Source of the DNA: Eximiradius proteiniborus
GTDB taxonomy: Bacteria > Bacteroidota > Ignavibacteria > Kapaibacteriales > UBA2268
Direction of reading: 5' to 3'
Length of the DNA stretch: 37,069 bases
Assembly (NCBI GenBank): GCA_026415495.1
Contig: JAOAGZ010000022.1
Span: 1 to 37,069 of the forward strand
Under the pieces are notes generated by a model. It made no database searches and was not told the origin of the DNA. It was given only the letters and a program-made list of their open reading frames with translations. This document shows, in pieces, positions 8,014-16,522 of this stretch. The translations under genes and the position numbers were made by a program. How positions within the stretch are numbered: position 1 is the first letter of the stretch; each line of letters starts with the position of its first letter.

Positions 8014-9333
8014 ATGGATTCAAAAGAAGTTACGAAAAAACGGCTCGAAGAAATTGAGCAAGAACTCGAACTTTTGAAAAAACAGAAAGCCGACCTTGAA
8101 GAAAGGTGGAGAGCAGAGAAAACTTTAATTTCTGAAATCAGGGCGATAAAAGTAGAAATCGAGAACGTCAAGCACCAAGCCGAAGAACTCGAACGCAAAG
8201 GCGAACTATCGAAAGTAGCAGAGCTCCGCTATGGCAAGCTCTATGAACTTAGCCGAAAGCTTGATGATGCGAACCAAAGGCTTGCCGAGCTGCAAAAAGA
8301 CAAAAAACTACTCAAAGAAGAAGTTACTTCGGAAGACATTGCGGAAGTAATTTCGAAATCTACTGGCATACCTGTTCAAAAAATGCTTGAAACTGAGAAA
8401 ACGAAGCTAATAAAGATGGAGGAACGCATTAAGCAGCGCGTTGTTAGTCAGGATGAGGCAATCACAGCAATAGCAAATGCAATACGGCGTTCTCGTTCGG
8501 GTTTGGCAGATGCGAATCGTCCAATTGGTTCATTTATTTTTCTGGGGACAACCGGTGTTGGCAAAACAGAAACAGCACGGGCATTGGCAGAGTTTCTCTT
8601 TGATGATGAAAACGCTATGATACGGATTGATATGAGCGAATATATGGAGAAATTTTCTGTTTCGCGACTGATTGGTGCTCCTCCGGGTTATGTTGGATAC
8701 GAAGAAGGTGGACAGCTTACCGAAGCGGTTCGTCGGAGACCGTATTCGGTGATTTTGCTTGACGAAATCGAAAAGGCACACAGCGACGTGTTCAATGTTT
8801 TGCTGCAGGTGCTCGACGATGGACGGCTAACCGATAGCAAGGGCAGAACAGTCAATTTCAAAAACACTATTATTATTATGACATCTAACCTTGGAACGGA
8901 AATCATTCAGAGCAAGCTTGGTGAATTCGAAAACGGCAACCGCGAGGCAATTACTGCAGAACTTAAAATCAAGATTATTGAGTTGCTGAAACGAACGCTT
9001 CGTCCTGAGTTTCTAAATCGCGTTGATGAAATTGTAATGTTCAATCCGCTCACAAGAGACGATATAAAGAATATTGCGAAATTGCAACTTAAATCGCTTA
9101 CAGGAAAATTAAATAAGAACGGAATAACTGCTGAAATTACAGATGCCGCAATTGATTGGCTGGCTGCTCTTGGATTTGATATTCAATATGGAGCTCGTCC
9201 ATTGAAACGAGCAATTCAGAAGCATCTAACCGACCCACTTGCTGTAAAATTGCTTTCGGGAGAATTTTCTGCAGGCGATACAATTATTATTGATTGCACA
9301 AGCGACGGCAAATTCATTTTCAGAAAAAAGTAG
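8014..9333 (+). CDS. ClpB-like AAA+ protein lacking the N domain and first ATPase ring
   Basis: The 439-residue protein aligns with the C-terminal half of the disaggregase ClpB. Residues 1-105 are part of the middle coiled coil (RLEEIEQELELLKKQ, then GELSKVAELRYGKL). Residues 110-439 are a complete second nucleotide-binding domain: Walker A GTTGVGKT (178-185), pore loop GAPPGYVGYEEGG, Walker B ILLDE (D250, E251), arginine-finger region RPEFLNRVDE and sensor 2 GARPLKRAI. Full ClpB has about 860 residues. An in-frame stop at 7990-7992 just before the ATG shows that the missing half is not encoded immediately upstream, and the strong GGAGGT site supports this start. All ATPase motifs are intact, so it looks functional, either as a single-ring protein or as half of a split ClpB. 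A conserved remnant of a rearranged clpB is the alternative. Confidence 0.85.
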   Translation: MDSKEVTKKRLEEIEQELELLKKQKADLEERWRAEKTLISEIRAIKVEIENVKHQAEELERKGELSKVAELRYGKLYELSRKLDDANQRLAELQKDKKLLKEEVTSEDIAEVISKSTGIPVQKMLETEKTKLIKMEERIKQRVVSQDEAITAIANAIRRSRSGLADANRPIGSFIFLGTTGVGKTETARALAEFLFDDENAMIRIDMSEYMEKFSVSRLIGAPPGYVGYEEGGQLTEAVRRRPYSVILLDEIEKAHSDVFNVLLQVLDDGRLTDSKGRTVNFKNTIIIMTSNLGTEIIQSKLGEFENGNREAITAELKIKIIELLKRTLRPEFLNRVDEIVMFNPLTRDDIKNIAKLQLKSLTGKLNKNGITAEITDAAIDWLAALGFDIQYGARPLKRAIQKHLTDPLAVKLLSGEFSAGDTIIIDCTSDGKFIFRKK

Positions 9334-9352
9334 AAGTGCGGATATAAAAAAG

Positions 9353-9384
9353 AAGCAGGGACTTATTGTGTCCCTGCTTTTATT
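9353..9384. terminator. Bidirectional terminator between the ClpB-like and RCC1 genes
   Basis: AAGCAGGGAC (9353-9362) and GTCCCTGCTT (9370-9379) form a perfect 10-bp stem with a 7-base loop. A T-rich tail follows on the plus strand (TTTTATT) and a longer one on the minus strand (TTCTTTTTT). It serves both converging genes, whose stop codons lie about 20 bases away on either side. Confidence 0.85.
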
Positions 9385-9402
9385 ATCTATTAACGAGCGT
9401 TA

Positions 9403-10791
9403 TTATCGTTTAACAAACGTTTCTCTGTAAGAAAATCCATTTTGTGAAGTAATTATTAAATAATAAGTAGAAACCGGAAGTTTTGTAATGTCGCAGGAAT
9501 GAGCATTGCCAATGTTTGCATTTTCCGAATAAACCAACTGCCCGAGGTAGTCGAAAATCTGGATGGTGCAAGTTCCGAGTTCAGTTTGAGAAGTAATGTT
9601 TAAGAAATCAGAAGCGGGATTTGGAGCAAAATTAACAGAAGAAGCAAGGATACTATTATCGATGCCAAGAATAGGACCTCTCAACGCAATGGCAAAAGCA
9701 TCGCCGCCGGAAACCATCACCCAATCGGAAAAGAGATTAATTCTTTGAGGTGTGTTTCTGTTTTCATTGTCGCCAAGCCCGAGCTGTCCATCTTCGTTAA
9801 GTCCCCAAGCCCAGAGCGAACCATCTTTTTTGATAGCGAAAGAAAAATCTTTACCGGCAAAAACCTTTGCCCAGTTGGTATCGTTACCAATTTTTGTAGG
9901 TGCAAGTTTGTCTTCTTCATCACCAGTGCCTAACTGACCGTAGTAGTTATAACCCCAAGCCCAAAGTGTTCCATCTCTATTAACTGCAAGGCTGTGATAG
10001 GCACCGGCAGCAATCGAAACCCATTCGTCGTTGCTAAGCAAACGAGGTGCAGCAACCGGCTCAATTTCTCCGATGCCAAGTTCGCCATAGGAATTTCCAC
10101 CCCAAACCCACAATGAACCATCTTTCTTCAGACCTAATACGTGATAATCGCCTGTAGCAATAGTGAGCCAATCGTTAGCATTCCCAACCTGAGTAGGGAC
10201 GTTTCTATCGGCTCTGTCCGGCAAGCCAAGTTGGTAGGACCAGTTGTCGCCCCAAGCCCAAAGTGTTCCATTTTCTTTAATCGCATAAGAAAAGCCCTGA
10301 CCTGCAAATACCTGCTCCCAATCCATATCATAACCTATAGCATAAGGAAGTCTCCGCATTGTGCTGCCACCATCGCCCAACTGTCCGTTTTCATTGTTGC
10401 CCCAAGCCCATAAAGTTTTGTTGGAACGAATACCTAAGGTATGATCAAACTTTGTTGAAACATCAATCCAGTTTGTAGCACCCGAAAGCTTGGTAGGAGT
10501 ATCATATGGGTTATTATTTCCGAAACCCAATTGACCATACAAGTTCAATCCCCAAGCCCAGAGCGAACCATCGCTTTTAAGCCCGAGAGCATAATTTTTG
10601 CCAGCAGAAAGCTTTGTCCAGATGTTGTCGTAATCAGCCTGCAATGGAACATTTGAATGGGACACTCCAATTTGTCCGCACTGGTTATCAATATTATTGC
10701 CCCAGCCGTAGAAGGTTCCAGCATTGGAATTAACCACAAAAACTGCTGAAAAGATGGCAATAAAAAACGGGTAAAATAACAACTTTTTCAT
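9403..10791 (-). CDS. RCC1-repeat beta-propeller protein with T9SS sorting domain
   Basis: The 462-residue protein starts with a signal peptide (residues 1-24, ending NSNA|G). About seven RCC1-type repeats follow (residues 25-375), each with a W(A/V)WGxNxxGQLG core, so a seven-bladed propeller is expected. The last 85 residues (NFAPNPASDFLNI, then IQIFDYLGQLVYS, ending ETFVKR) are a T9SS type A sorting domain that directs export across the outer membrane and then removal or surface anchoring. Such proteins are usually surface or secreted binding proteins; the ligand is unknown. A GGAGAA site precedes the ATG. The gene follows hydF by 66 bases and may be the last gene of that operon or have its own promoter. 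Confidence 0.85.
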   Translation of the reverse strand: MKKLLFYPFFIAIFSAVFVVNSNAGTFYGWGNNIDNQCGQIGVSHSNVPLQADYDNIWTKLSAGKNYALGLKSDGSLWAWGLNLYGQLGFGNNNPYDTPTKLSGATNWIDVSTKFDHTLGIRSNKTLWAWGNNENGQLGDGGSTMRRLPYAIGYDMDWEQVFAGQGFSYAIKENGTLWAWGDNWSYQLGLPDRADRNVPTQVGNANDWLTIATGDYHVLGLKKDGSLWVWGGNSYGELGIGEIEPVAAPRLLSNDEWVSIAAGAYHSLAVNRDGTLWAWGYNYYGQLGTGDEEDKLAPTKIGNDTNWAKVFAGKDFSFAIKKDGSLWAWGLNEDGQLGLGDNENRNTPQRINLFSDWVMVSGGDAFAIALRGPILGIDNSILASSVNFAPNPASDFLNITSQTELGTCTIQIFDYLGQLVYSENANIGNAHSCDITKLPVSTYYLIITSQNGFSYRETFVKR

Positions 10792-10857
10792 CTTTTCTCC
10801 AGATGATAATAAATAGATTAGTGAATTAGAAAAAAATGCACAGAATTTGAAAATAAC

Positions 10858-12108
10858 TTACGAAATATTGTTCACAATTTCACAATAAATTTTCAAAGCT
10901 TCGGGAAATGGCGAAAGAGCTCGCTCCAATACACCTTGGGTCATAGAAATAGCGACGCCATAGTTAGTAATCGGAACCCCAGCCTCTTTTGCTTTCATAA
11001 TGCGAACAATTTTTTCATTGCGAGTGAGCATACAGCTTCCGCAATGAATAATTAATTTATACTCCTTTATGTTTTCGGGAAAATCCCGTCCTGCAACGAT
11101 AGTGATATCGGGCTCGAACCCGAGATAGTTTTTCAGCCAGCGAGGAATTTTTATGCGACCAATATCGTCGACAGTCGGATGGTGGGTGCAAGCTTCTGCG
11201 ATGAGGATTTTGTCGCCGGGCTTAATATGTTTGATTGAAGCAGCGCCACGGACTTCTTCGAGCAAATCACCTTTGTAGCGGGAGAAAAGTATCGAAAAGG
11301 TAGTTGTTTTGATATGTGGCGGAGTGTCTGCCATCATTTTGTGCACAACCTGCGAGTCGCAAACAACGAGGTCAGGATCTCGCTTCAAAGTGGCAAGAGA
11401 GAGCGGATATTCGCTTTCTTTGACTACAACGCAAATACCGCTTGCATCGAGAATATCGCGAATAGCCTGAACTTGTGGAAGAATAAGTCTGCCTTTCGGA
11501 GCTTGCAGGTCGATAGGAACAATCAGAACACACAGTCCCTGCTGCGGGATAAGGTCGCCAATCAGTGGTGGAGGAGTGATGAAATCATTAGGTAATTTTT
11601 CAACAATTGCGTGCTTAATATCTGTAATGTATTTGTCGCGGTTTGCTAAATCAACCGAAGAAACAGCAACATAAGTGGATTTGTAATTCTGCAGTTTTTC
11701 CAGAACTTCATCTGAAATCGGGGTTTTATCTGTTTTGTTGACTATTACAATATAAGGCAATTTTCTATTATGGACAAAATCGATTAATTCTTCCTCGTAG
11801 TGAGTAAAATTGTTTGGTTCGATAACAATCAGAACGACATCGGAGCGGTCCAAAGCCCGTTTAGTGCGTTCAATACGTTGCTCGGACAGAAGCGAAACAT
11901 CATCGATGCCAGCAGTATCGAGCAAATTAACCGGACCTATTGGCAGAAGTTCCATTGATTTTTCGACAACGTCGGTGGTTGTGCCGGGAACCGATGAAGT
12001 GATTGCGACATCTTGATTTGCGAGCATATTGAGCACGCTTGATTTGCCGACATTAGTGCGGCCAAAAATTCCGATGTGAAGGCGAAGAGCCTTTGGTGCA
12101 GTTTGCAT
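10858..12108 (-). CDS. hydF: [FeFe]-hydrogenase H-cluster maturation GTPase HydF
   Basis: The 416-residue protein has an N-terminal Era-like GTPase domain: P-loop GRTNVGKS (16-23), switch motif PGTTTD, DTAG and NKTD. A dimerisation segment follows, then a C-terminal cluster domain with EACTHHPTVDDIGRIKIPRW and HCGSC. C307, C356 and C359 match the three conserved cysteines that bind the [4Fe-4S] cluster. HydF is the scaffold on which HydE and HydG assemble the diiron subcluster before transfer to the hydrogenase. Length and motif order match the family. The start codon lies four bases after the stop of the VWA-OmpA gene, so translation is probably coupled. Neither hydE, hydG nor a hydrogenase gene is in the window; they should lie elsewhere in the genome. 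Confidence 0.92.
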   Translation of the reverse strand: MQTAPKALRLHIGIFGRTNVGKSSVLNMLANQDVAITSSVPGTTTDVVEKSMELLPIGPVNLLDTAGIDDVSLLSEQRIERTKRALDRSDVVLIVIEPNNFTHYEEELIDFVHNRKLPYIVIVNKTDKTPISDEVLEKLQNYKSTYVAVSSVDLANRDKYITDIKHAIVEKLPNDFITPPPLIGDLIPQQGLCVLIVPIDLQAPKGRLILPQVQAIRDILDASGICVVVKESEYPLSLATLKRDPDLVVCDSQVVHKMMADTPPHIKTTTFSILFSRYKGDLLEEVRGAASIKHIKPGDKILIAEACTHHPTVDDIGRIKIPRWLKNYLGFEPDITIVAGRDFPENIKEYKLIIHCGSCMLTRNEKIVRIMKAKEAGVPITNYGVAISMTQGVLERALSPFPEALKIYCEIVNNIS

Positions 12109-12112
12109 AATA

Positions 12113-13522
12113 CTACCGGGCTAATACAACAAATTGTGTTCTGCGGTTTTTTGCACGTCCTTCTTCTGTTGCATTGGAAGCAACAGGCTTAGCAAAACCA
12201 AATCCACGATAACGCAATCGGCTGGGTTCCACACCACGGGCAACAATTGCATCATATACGGCTTTTGCTCTGTTTTCCGAAAGTTGCAAATTATATTCCT
12301 GAGTGCCGACGTTATCGGTGTGCCCCTGAATTTCCAGACGCAATCGGGGACGGGTTAGCATTGCATCAACTATTTCTTCGATGATAGGAATTGCGTCCTG
12401 CTTTAAATCCCATTTATTGAAATCGAACAGAATAGGGCGAACGAATTCATCTCCGACATCCTTCCACAAATCAGAAGTGTCGTATTCACCCATAGCAATA
12501 AGGCTATCGGAGCGATTTGGCAGGTTCAGGTAGCTAAATACAGTGTGCCAGCCCCAATATTTTGGTGGCTTGTATGTAACTAAGTAATAATAGCGAAGGC
12601 TGTTGTAGATATCGCGGAAAACATTAATCATTTGTTCCCTGGAATACACTTTATAGAATTTTCCGCCGGTGTAGCCTGCGAGCATTTTCATTTCTTCATC
12701 TTTTGTGTAGCCGAAAGCAACGCAAAAGATATTAACGTTGCGTTCTTTTGCAGCTTTAATGATTTCGCCGACTTCTTTTTTGGAGTAGTTTTCGTCGCCA
12801 TCGGTGAACAGGACAAGCACACGCGGAGTTGTTCGGTCTGTGCCATCGAATAGCTCGATGCTATTGAATACAGCTTCGCGAATGCCGCTAAACAAACCAA
12901 AGCCTTGCTTGCGTTTAGCACGGAACAAGTTCAAAATTGTAGAGGTATCACGGCTGAAAGGCACTTTTACGTCGAAATCTTTATTGAAAGTAGCAATTGC
13001 AATTTGGTCGAACGGGAATTTAAGTTTCACAAATATTTCTGCACCTTGATGAATTGCCCCCATAATCGGGTCCATCGAACCGCTATAATCAACAGTAAGA
13101 ACAATGTTGTAAGGTATGGAATCGAGTGCCCCGAACTCACGGACGTTAAAATCGGGGACTTCAACATCTCTTGTATTATAGACTTTGCCGAGAGTTTCGC
13201 GTAAACGGACAAAATAGTTTTCCTCAGACTTTTTGTATGGCTTAGCCATCTGAGTAATAAACCGTCCAAGTGAATCATAGACGCGGGTATAGAGCTTCAC
13301 CGTATCGGGATATTTATCAATTTCTATACGGAAAATATCGTAGATAATCTGGTTGGAGTTTGCCGAATCAATTGGGATAGTGGAAGTAATATAAATAGGT
13401 TTTTGAGCTGTATCGAGCGGGTCGTCTATAGATTTAATAAAATCGAAATCTGTCGGGCGATACGAGCGACACGCCGAAACAATCGAGACAGCAATCAGCA
13501 ACAAAAGAAATTTATTTTTCAT
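12113..13522 (-). CDS. Lipoprotein with VWA and OmpA-like peptidoglycan-binding domains
   Basis: The 469-residue product has a lipoprotein signal (IVSAC, lipidated C18). Residues about 140-315 form a von Willebrand A domain with the metal-ion-dependent adhesion motif DYSGS and a later LFTDGDE. Residues about 365-469 form an OmpA C-terminal domain (ILFDFNKWDLK, IQGHTDNVGTQEYNLQLSENRA, RRTQFVVLAR) that binds peptidoglycan diaminopimelate. It should sit at the outer membrane with its tail on the cell wall and its VWA domain engaging a protein partner. It is the third gene of the topA operon: 38 bases after the DUF1232 gene and four bases before hydF. The partner is unknown. Confidence 0.88.
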   Translation of the reverse strand: MKNKFLLLLIAVSIVSACRSYRPTDFDFIKSIDDPLDTAQKPIYITSTIPIDSANSNQIIYDIFRIEIDKYPDTVKLYTRVYDSLGRFITQMAKPYKKSEENYFVRLRETLGKVYNTRDVEVPDFNVREFGALDSIPYNIVLTVDYSGSMDPIMGAIHQGAEIFVKLKFPFDQIAIATFNKDFDVKVPFSRDTSTILNLFRAKRKQGFGLFSGIREAVFNSIELFDGTDRTTPRVLVLFTDGDENYSKKEVGEIIKAAKERNVNIFCVAFGYTKDEEMKMLAGYTGGKFYKVYSREQMINVFRDIYNSLRYYYLVTYKPPKYWGWHTVFSYLNLPNRSDSLIAMGEYDTSDLWKDVGDEFVRPILFDFNKWDLKQDAIPIIEEIVDAMLTRPRLRLEIQGHTDNVGTQEYNLQLSENRAKAVYDAIVARGVEPSRLRYRGFGFAKPVASNATEEGRAKNRRTQFVVLAR

Positions 13523-13560
13523 TTTTCCCCAAAAGCATATACCAAGTAAAGAACGCAGTG

Positions 13561-13905
13561 CTAACTCCTAAAAATTCTGGAAGCAATATCGCGAGCTTTC
13601 TGACGGTGTTCTTCCTTTACGTGAATGGCAACAACAGCAAGAGCACTGAGCATCATAGCAAGGTCGTCCGAAAAACCGAGCATAGGAGCAAAGTCTGGTA
13701 TTGCATCAACAGGAGTAATAAAATAACCGAGTGCACCTAAAATTACTGCTTTTGCCCAGTTCGGAGTTTCGCCATCACGAAATGAAAAGAAAAGCTGAAG
13801 AGCAGTTTCGACAAGTTTCCGGCCGGCGCGATACCAGCTGGACTCGATTTTGCTTTCTAACTTTTCTTGTGTAAGTTCTAATTCATTTACTTCTTGATTT
13901 TCCAT
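13561..13905 (-). CDS. YkvA/DUF1232 family small membrane protein
   Basis: The 114-residue protein has an acidic N-terminal helix and then the DUF1232 signature AKAVILGALGYFITPVDAIPDF followed by GFSDDLAMMLSALAVV, in which GY(F/L)xxPxDxIPD is diagnostic. Two short hydrophobic helices suggest a membrane-associated hairpin. The biochemical role of the family is not known. The ATG at 13905 is preferred; an in-frame TTG two codons earlier (13911) is possible. It follows topA by 51 bases in the same direction. Confidence 0.8.
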   Translation of the reverse strand: MENQEVNELELTQEKLESKIESSWYRAGRKLVETALQLFFSFRDGETPNWAKAVILGALGYFITPVDAIPDFAPMLGFSDDLAMMLSALAVVAIHVKEEHRQKARDIASRIFRS

Positions 13906-13956
13906 ACCCAACTCACTTTATTGAATTTTGAAGACTATTAAGCAGCTAAAATATTG

Positions 13957-16266
13957 CTAATCTGCATTTTCTTCGAACTTTGCCTTGCAATGTGGGCAAT
14001 GCAGGTATTTTTCGAAGCCGGAAGCAACTTTTTTGTAACGCACTTCAAGATAGTAGTTGCCGCACTCGGGGCATTCTTTGGCAACCGGTTCGTAATTTGT
14101 AATATAATTGCATTTGGGATAAGTCGAGCAACCCCAGAATTTTTTCTTAGATTTAGGGCTGTATTTTTCAACAAGATGTCCTTCTTTGCAAGCGGGGCAA
14201 GCAACGCTGGAGCTTATTGGTTTTGTTCCGTCGCATTTCGGGTAATTTGTGCAACCGTAGAAACTACCATACCTGCCTTTTCTGATTGCCATAGGACTGC
14301 CACATTTATCGCAAGTAACTCCTTCGGCAATAACGGGTTTTGTTTCTTTCTTCAAGGACTTGGTGAAAGTGCAATCGGGATAGCGTGAGCAAGCCAAAAA
14401 GCGACCACGTCTGCTAACTTTTATCACCATCGGGGCACCGCACTCATCGCAAAGGACGTCAGTTTCGTTACGATCAGCCTCTGCGAGAGCTTTGCTAAAT
14501 GGTTCGTAGAATTCGGTCAGAACCTGAACGTAAGTGCTTTTGCCTTCGGCGATTGTGTCGAGCTCTTCTTCCATTTTTGCAGTGAATTCTACGTTAAAAA
14601 TATCGGGGAAATTGCTTACTAATATTTCGTTAACATCTTTGCCCAATTCGGTTGGAGAAAAAGCTTTACCCGATTTTTCAACATACTTGCGTTCGAGCAG
14701 AGTCGAGACAATTTGAGCATAAGTGCTTGGACGACCTATGCCTAATTCGTCGAGTTCTTTCACCAGACTTGCTTCGTTGTATCTTGCGGGCGGTTTAGTA
14801 AACGATTGCTTTGCTTCAGTTTCAAGAAGTTCCACATTTTTATTTTTTGCAATATTTTTCGGAAGCAGGGCATCGTTTTCTTCGTCTTTGTCTGAGTTGT
14901 CCTGAGTATCCTGATATACAGTCATAAATCCATCGAATTTCACTATTGTGCCGGTTGCACGGAAGAGGAAACTACCACCTTCGATCGAGACAACAGTTTG
15001 TTCCAAAAGAGCAGATTCCATCTGCGACGCAATAAACCTATTATATATTAATCTGTAAAGTTTTGCCTGGTCTTTGCTCAGGTGTTTTTCGGCAATTTGA
15101 GGAGTAATCTCGACAGAGGTCGGACGTATTGCTTCGTGGGCATCCTGAACATTTGCAGATTTAGTCGAAAAAATATTTGGCGAAGCGGGCAAATATTGTT
15201 TTCCGTAAGATTTTTCGATGAACTGACGAACCGAGGCAATTGCTTCAGGACTTATCCGAACGGAGTCTGTACGCATATAGGTAATCAAACCGATTTGCCC
15301 TTCGTCGCCGAAAGAAACGCCTTCGTAGAGTTGTTGAGCGATTTGCATTGTTTTCTTGTTGGCAAAACCGAGTTTGCGTGAGGCTTCTTGTTGCAGTGTG
15401 CTTGTAGTAAACGGAGCAGAAGATTTTTTCCTAACCTGAGTTGTCTTAATATCAGAAATAACGAACTGATTTTGTTTTATTTCTGCAATTAGTTGTTCGG
15501 CTTGCTCTTTGTTTCGAATAAAATGAAGTTTGGAAAGCTTTGCCTGAATTTTTTTCGTTTCTTCGTCGGTTTTGCCTTCGGCAGAGCCCTCAGGATTTTT
15601 GATTGATTTATTGTGAAATGCAATAAGCTTTGCCTGAAATGGCGAAGAGCCTTCGAAAGAGAAATCGCCGAAAATATTCCAATATTCAATTGGCTTGAAA
15701 GACTGGATTTCCTGCTCGCGTTCGCAAATCAGGCGTAGTGCAACCGATTGCACACGACCAGCCGACAAAGGATCGGTAGTTTTCGAAATCATCGCTTTGG
15801 AAACAAACGGCGACACCTGAAAACCAATGAGCCTATCCATCACACGGCGAGCCTGTTGCGAATCGACCATACGTTCATCTATTTGGCGAGGCTGGGAAAT
15901 ACCTTTTTCGATACCGGATTTTGTAATTTCATTAAACACAATACGCTTAATATTATTATTTATGGGCTTGATTTCCTCGGCTATATGCCAGGCAATTGCT
16001 TCGCCTTCGCGGTCGGGGTCGGTAGCAATAAGCACTTCCGAAGCTTTTTCGGCAGTAGCTTTTATTTTATTAATAACTTTCGACTTTCCGGAAATAACAA
16101 CATATTTGGGAGCAAAGCCTTGTTTAATGTCAATTCCAAGATTAAATTTGCTCAAATCTTTGATATGACCAACTGATGCTTCGACAATGAAGTCTTTGCC
16201 CAAATACTTATTTATAGTTTTCGATTTGGTAGCCGATTCAACAATAACAAGTTTTTTCTTAGCCAT
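13957..16266 (-). CDS. topA: DNA topoisomerase I
   Basis: The 769-residue type IA topoisomerase relaxes negatively supercoiled DNA by single-strand passage. An N-terminal Toprim domain (LVIVESATKSKTI, with the acidic triad region ATDPDREGEAIAWH) is followed by the core with RRVMDRLIGFQVSP, TDPLSAGRVQSVALRL and the active-site tyrosine in GLITYMRTDS (Y330). The C-terminus carries four zinc-ribbon units with CxxC pairs (CDECG..CSRYPDC, CDKCG..CTNYPKC, CPACK..CSTYPKC, CPECG..CPHC). Length and order are normal. The ATG at 16266 opens MAKKKLVIVES, a typical start. It leads a minus-strand operon with the DUF1232, VWA-OmpA and hydF genes. Confidence 0.96.
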   Translation of the reverse strand: MAKKKLVIVESATKSKTINKYLGKDFIVEASVGHIKDLSKFNLGIDIKQGFAPKYVVISGKSKVINKIKATAEKASEVLIATDPDREGEAIAWHIAEEIKPINNNIKRIVFNEITKSGIEKGISQPRQIDERMVDSQQARRVMDRLIGFQVSPFVSKAMISKTTDPLSAGRVQSVALRLICEREQEIQSFKPIEYWNIFGDFSFEGSSPFQAKLIAFHNKSIKNPEGSAEGKTDEETKKIQAKLSKLHFIRNKEQAEQLIAEIKQNQFVISDIKTTQVRKKSSAPFTTSTLQQEASRKLGFANKKTMQIAQQLYEGVSFGDEGQIGLITYMRTDSVRISPEAIASVRQFIEKSYGKQYLPASPNIFSTKSANVQDAHEAIRPTSVEITPQIAEKHLSKDQAKLYRLIYNRFIASQMESALLEQTVVSIEGGSFLFRATGTIVKFDGFMTVYQDTQDNSDKDEENDALLPKNIAKNKNVELLETEAKQSFTKPPARYNEASLVKELDELGIGRPSTYAQIVSTLLERKYVEKSGKAFSPTELGKDVNEILVSNFPDIFNVEFTAKMEEELDTIAEGKSTYVQVLTEFYEPFSKALAEADRNETDVLCDECGAPMVIKVSRRGRFLACSRYPDCTFTKSLKKETKPVIAEGVTCDKCGSPMAIRKGRYGSFYGCTNYPKCDGTKPISSSVACPACKEGHLVEKYSPKSKKKFWGCSTYPKCNYITNYEPVAKECPECGNYYLEVRYKKVASGFEKYLHCPHCKAKFEENAD

Positions 16267-16326
16267 AATTTTTCATCTGAAATAAAAAATAATGATAAAT
16301 TAAAGAGTTTATTGTTTTAAATCAAA

Positions 16327-16334
16327 CAAATATA
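16327..16334 (-). promoter_or_regulatory. Possible -7 promoter box for topA
   Basis: TATATTTG on the minus strand exactly matches the Bacteroidota -7 consensus TAnnTTTG, about 60 bases before the topA start. No clear TTTG -33 box lies at the right distance (TTTTAAT is the best), so the call is weak. The rest of the 256-base divergent region (16267-16522) is AT-rich and without an ORF. Confidence 0.3.
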
Positions 16335-16510
16335 ATAAAGTGCGTTTAAAATTATTAAAATTATTTTAACAAAAGGAGCACAAAATCTGTTATAATCTTG
16401 TCAGTTCAGTGTTTTTGAGGATTTGCCAAATTTTATTTCTAATTCATTTGAAATTTCTAATAACTTAATATTTACAGATTAATTTCGCTATATCTATTTG
16501 TTCAATTTTA

Positions 16511-16516
16511 GAGGAA
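16511..16516 (+). promoter_or_regulatory. Ribosome binding site that supports a GTG start
   Basis: GAGGAA lies six bases before the GTG at 16523. The next in-frame ATG (16550) has no such site and would remove the positively charged n-region (RTFIKR) of the signal peptide, so the GTG start is preferred. Confidence 0.6.
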
Positions 16517-16522
16517 GAGAGT

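Noticed and set aside
9403-10791. RCC1 repeats as a tandem DNA repeat or CRISPR-like array
   Set aside because: The periodicity is at protein level (W-WG-N--GQLG units of about 50 residues) and the DNA of the units has diverged.
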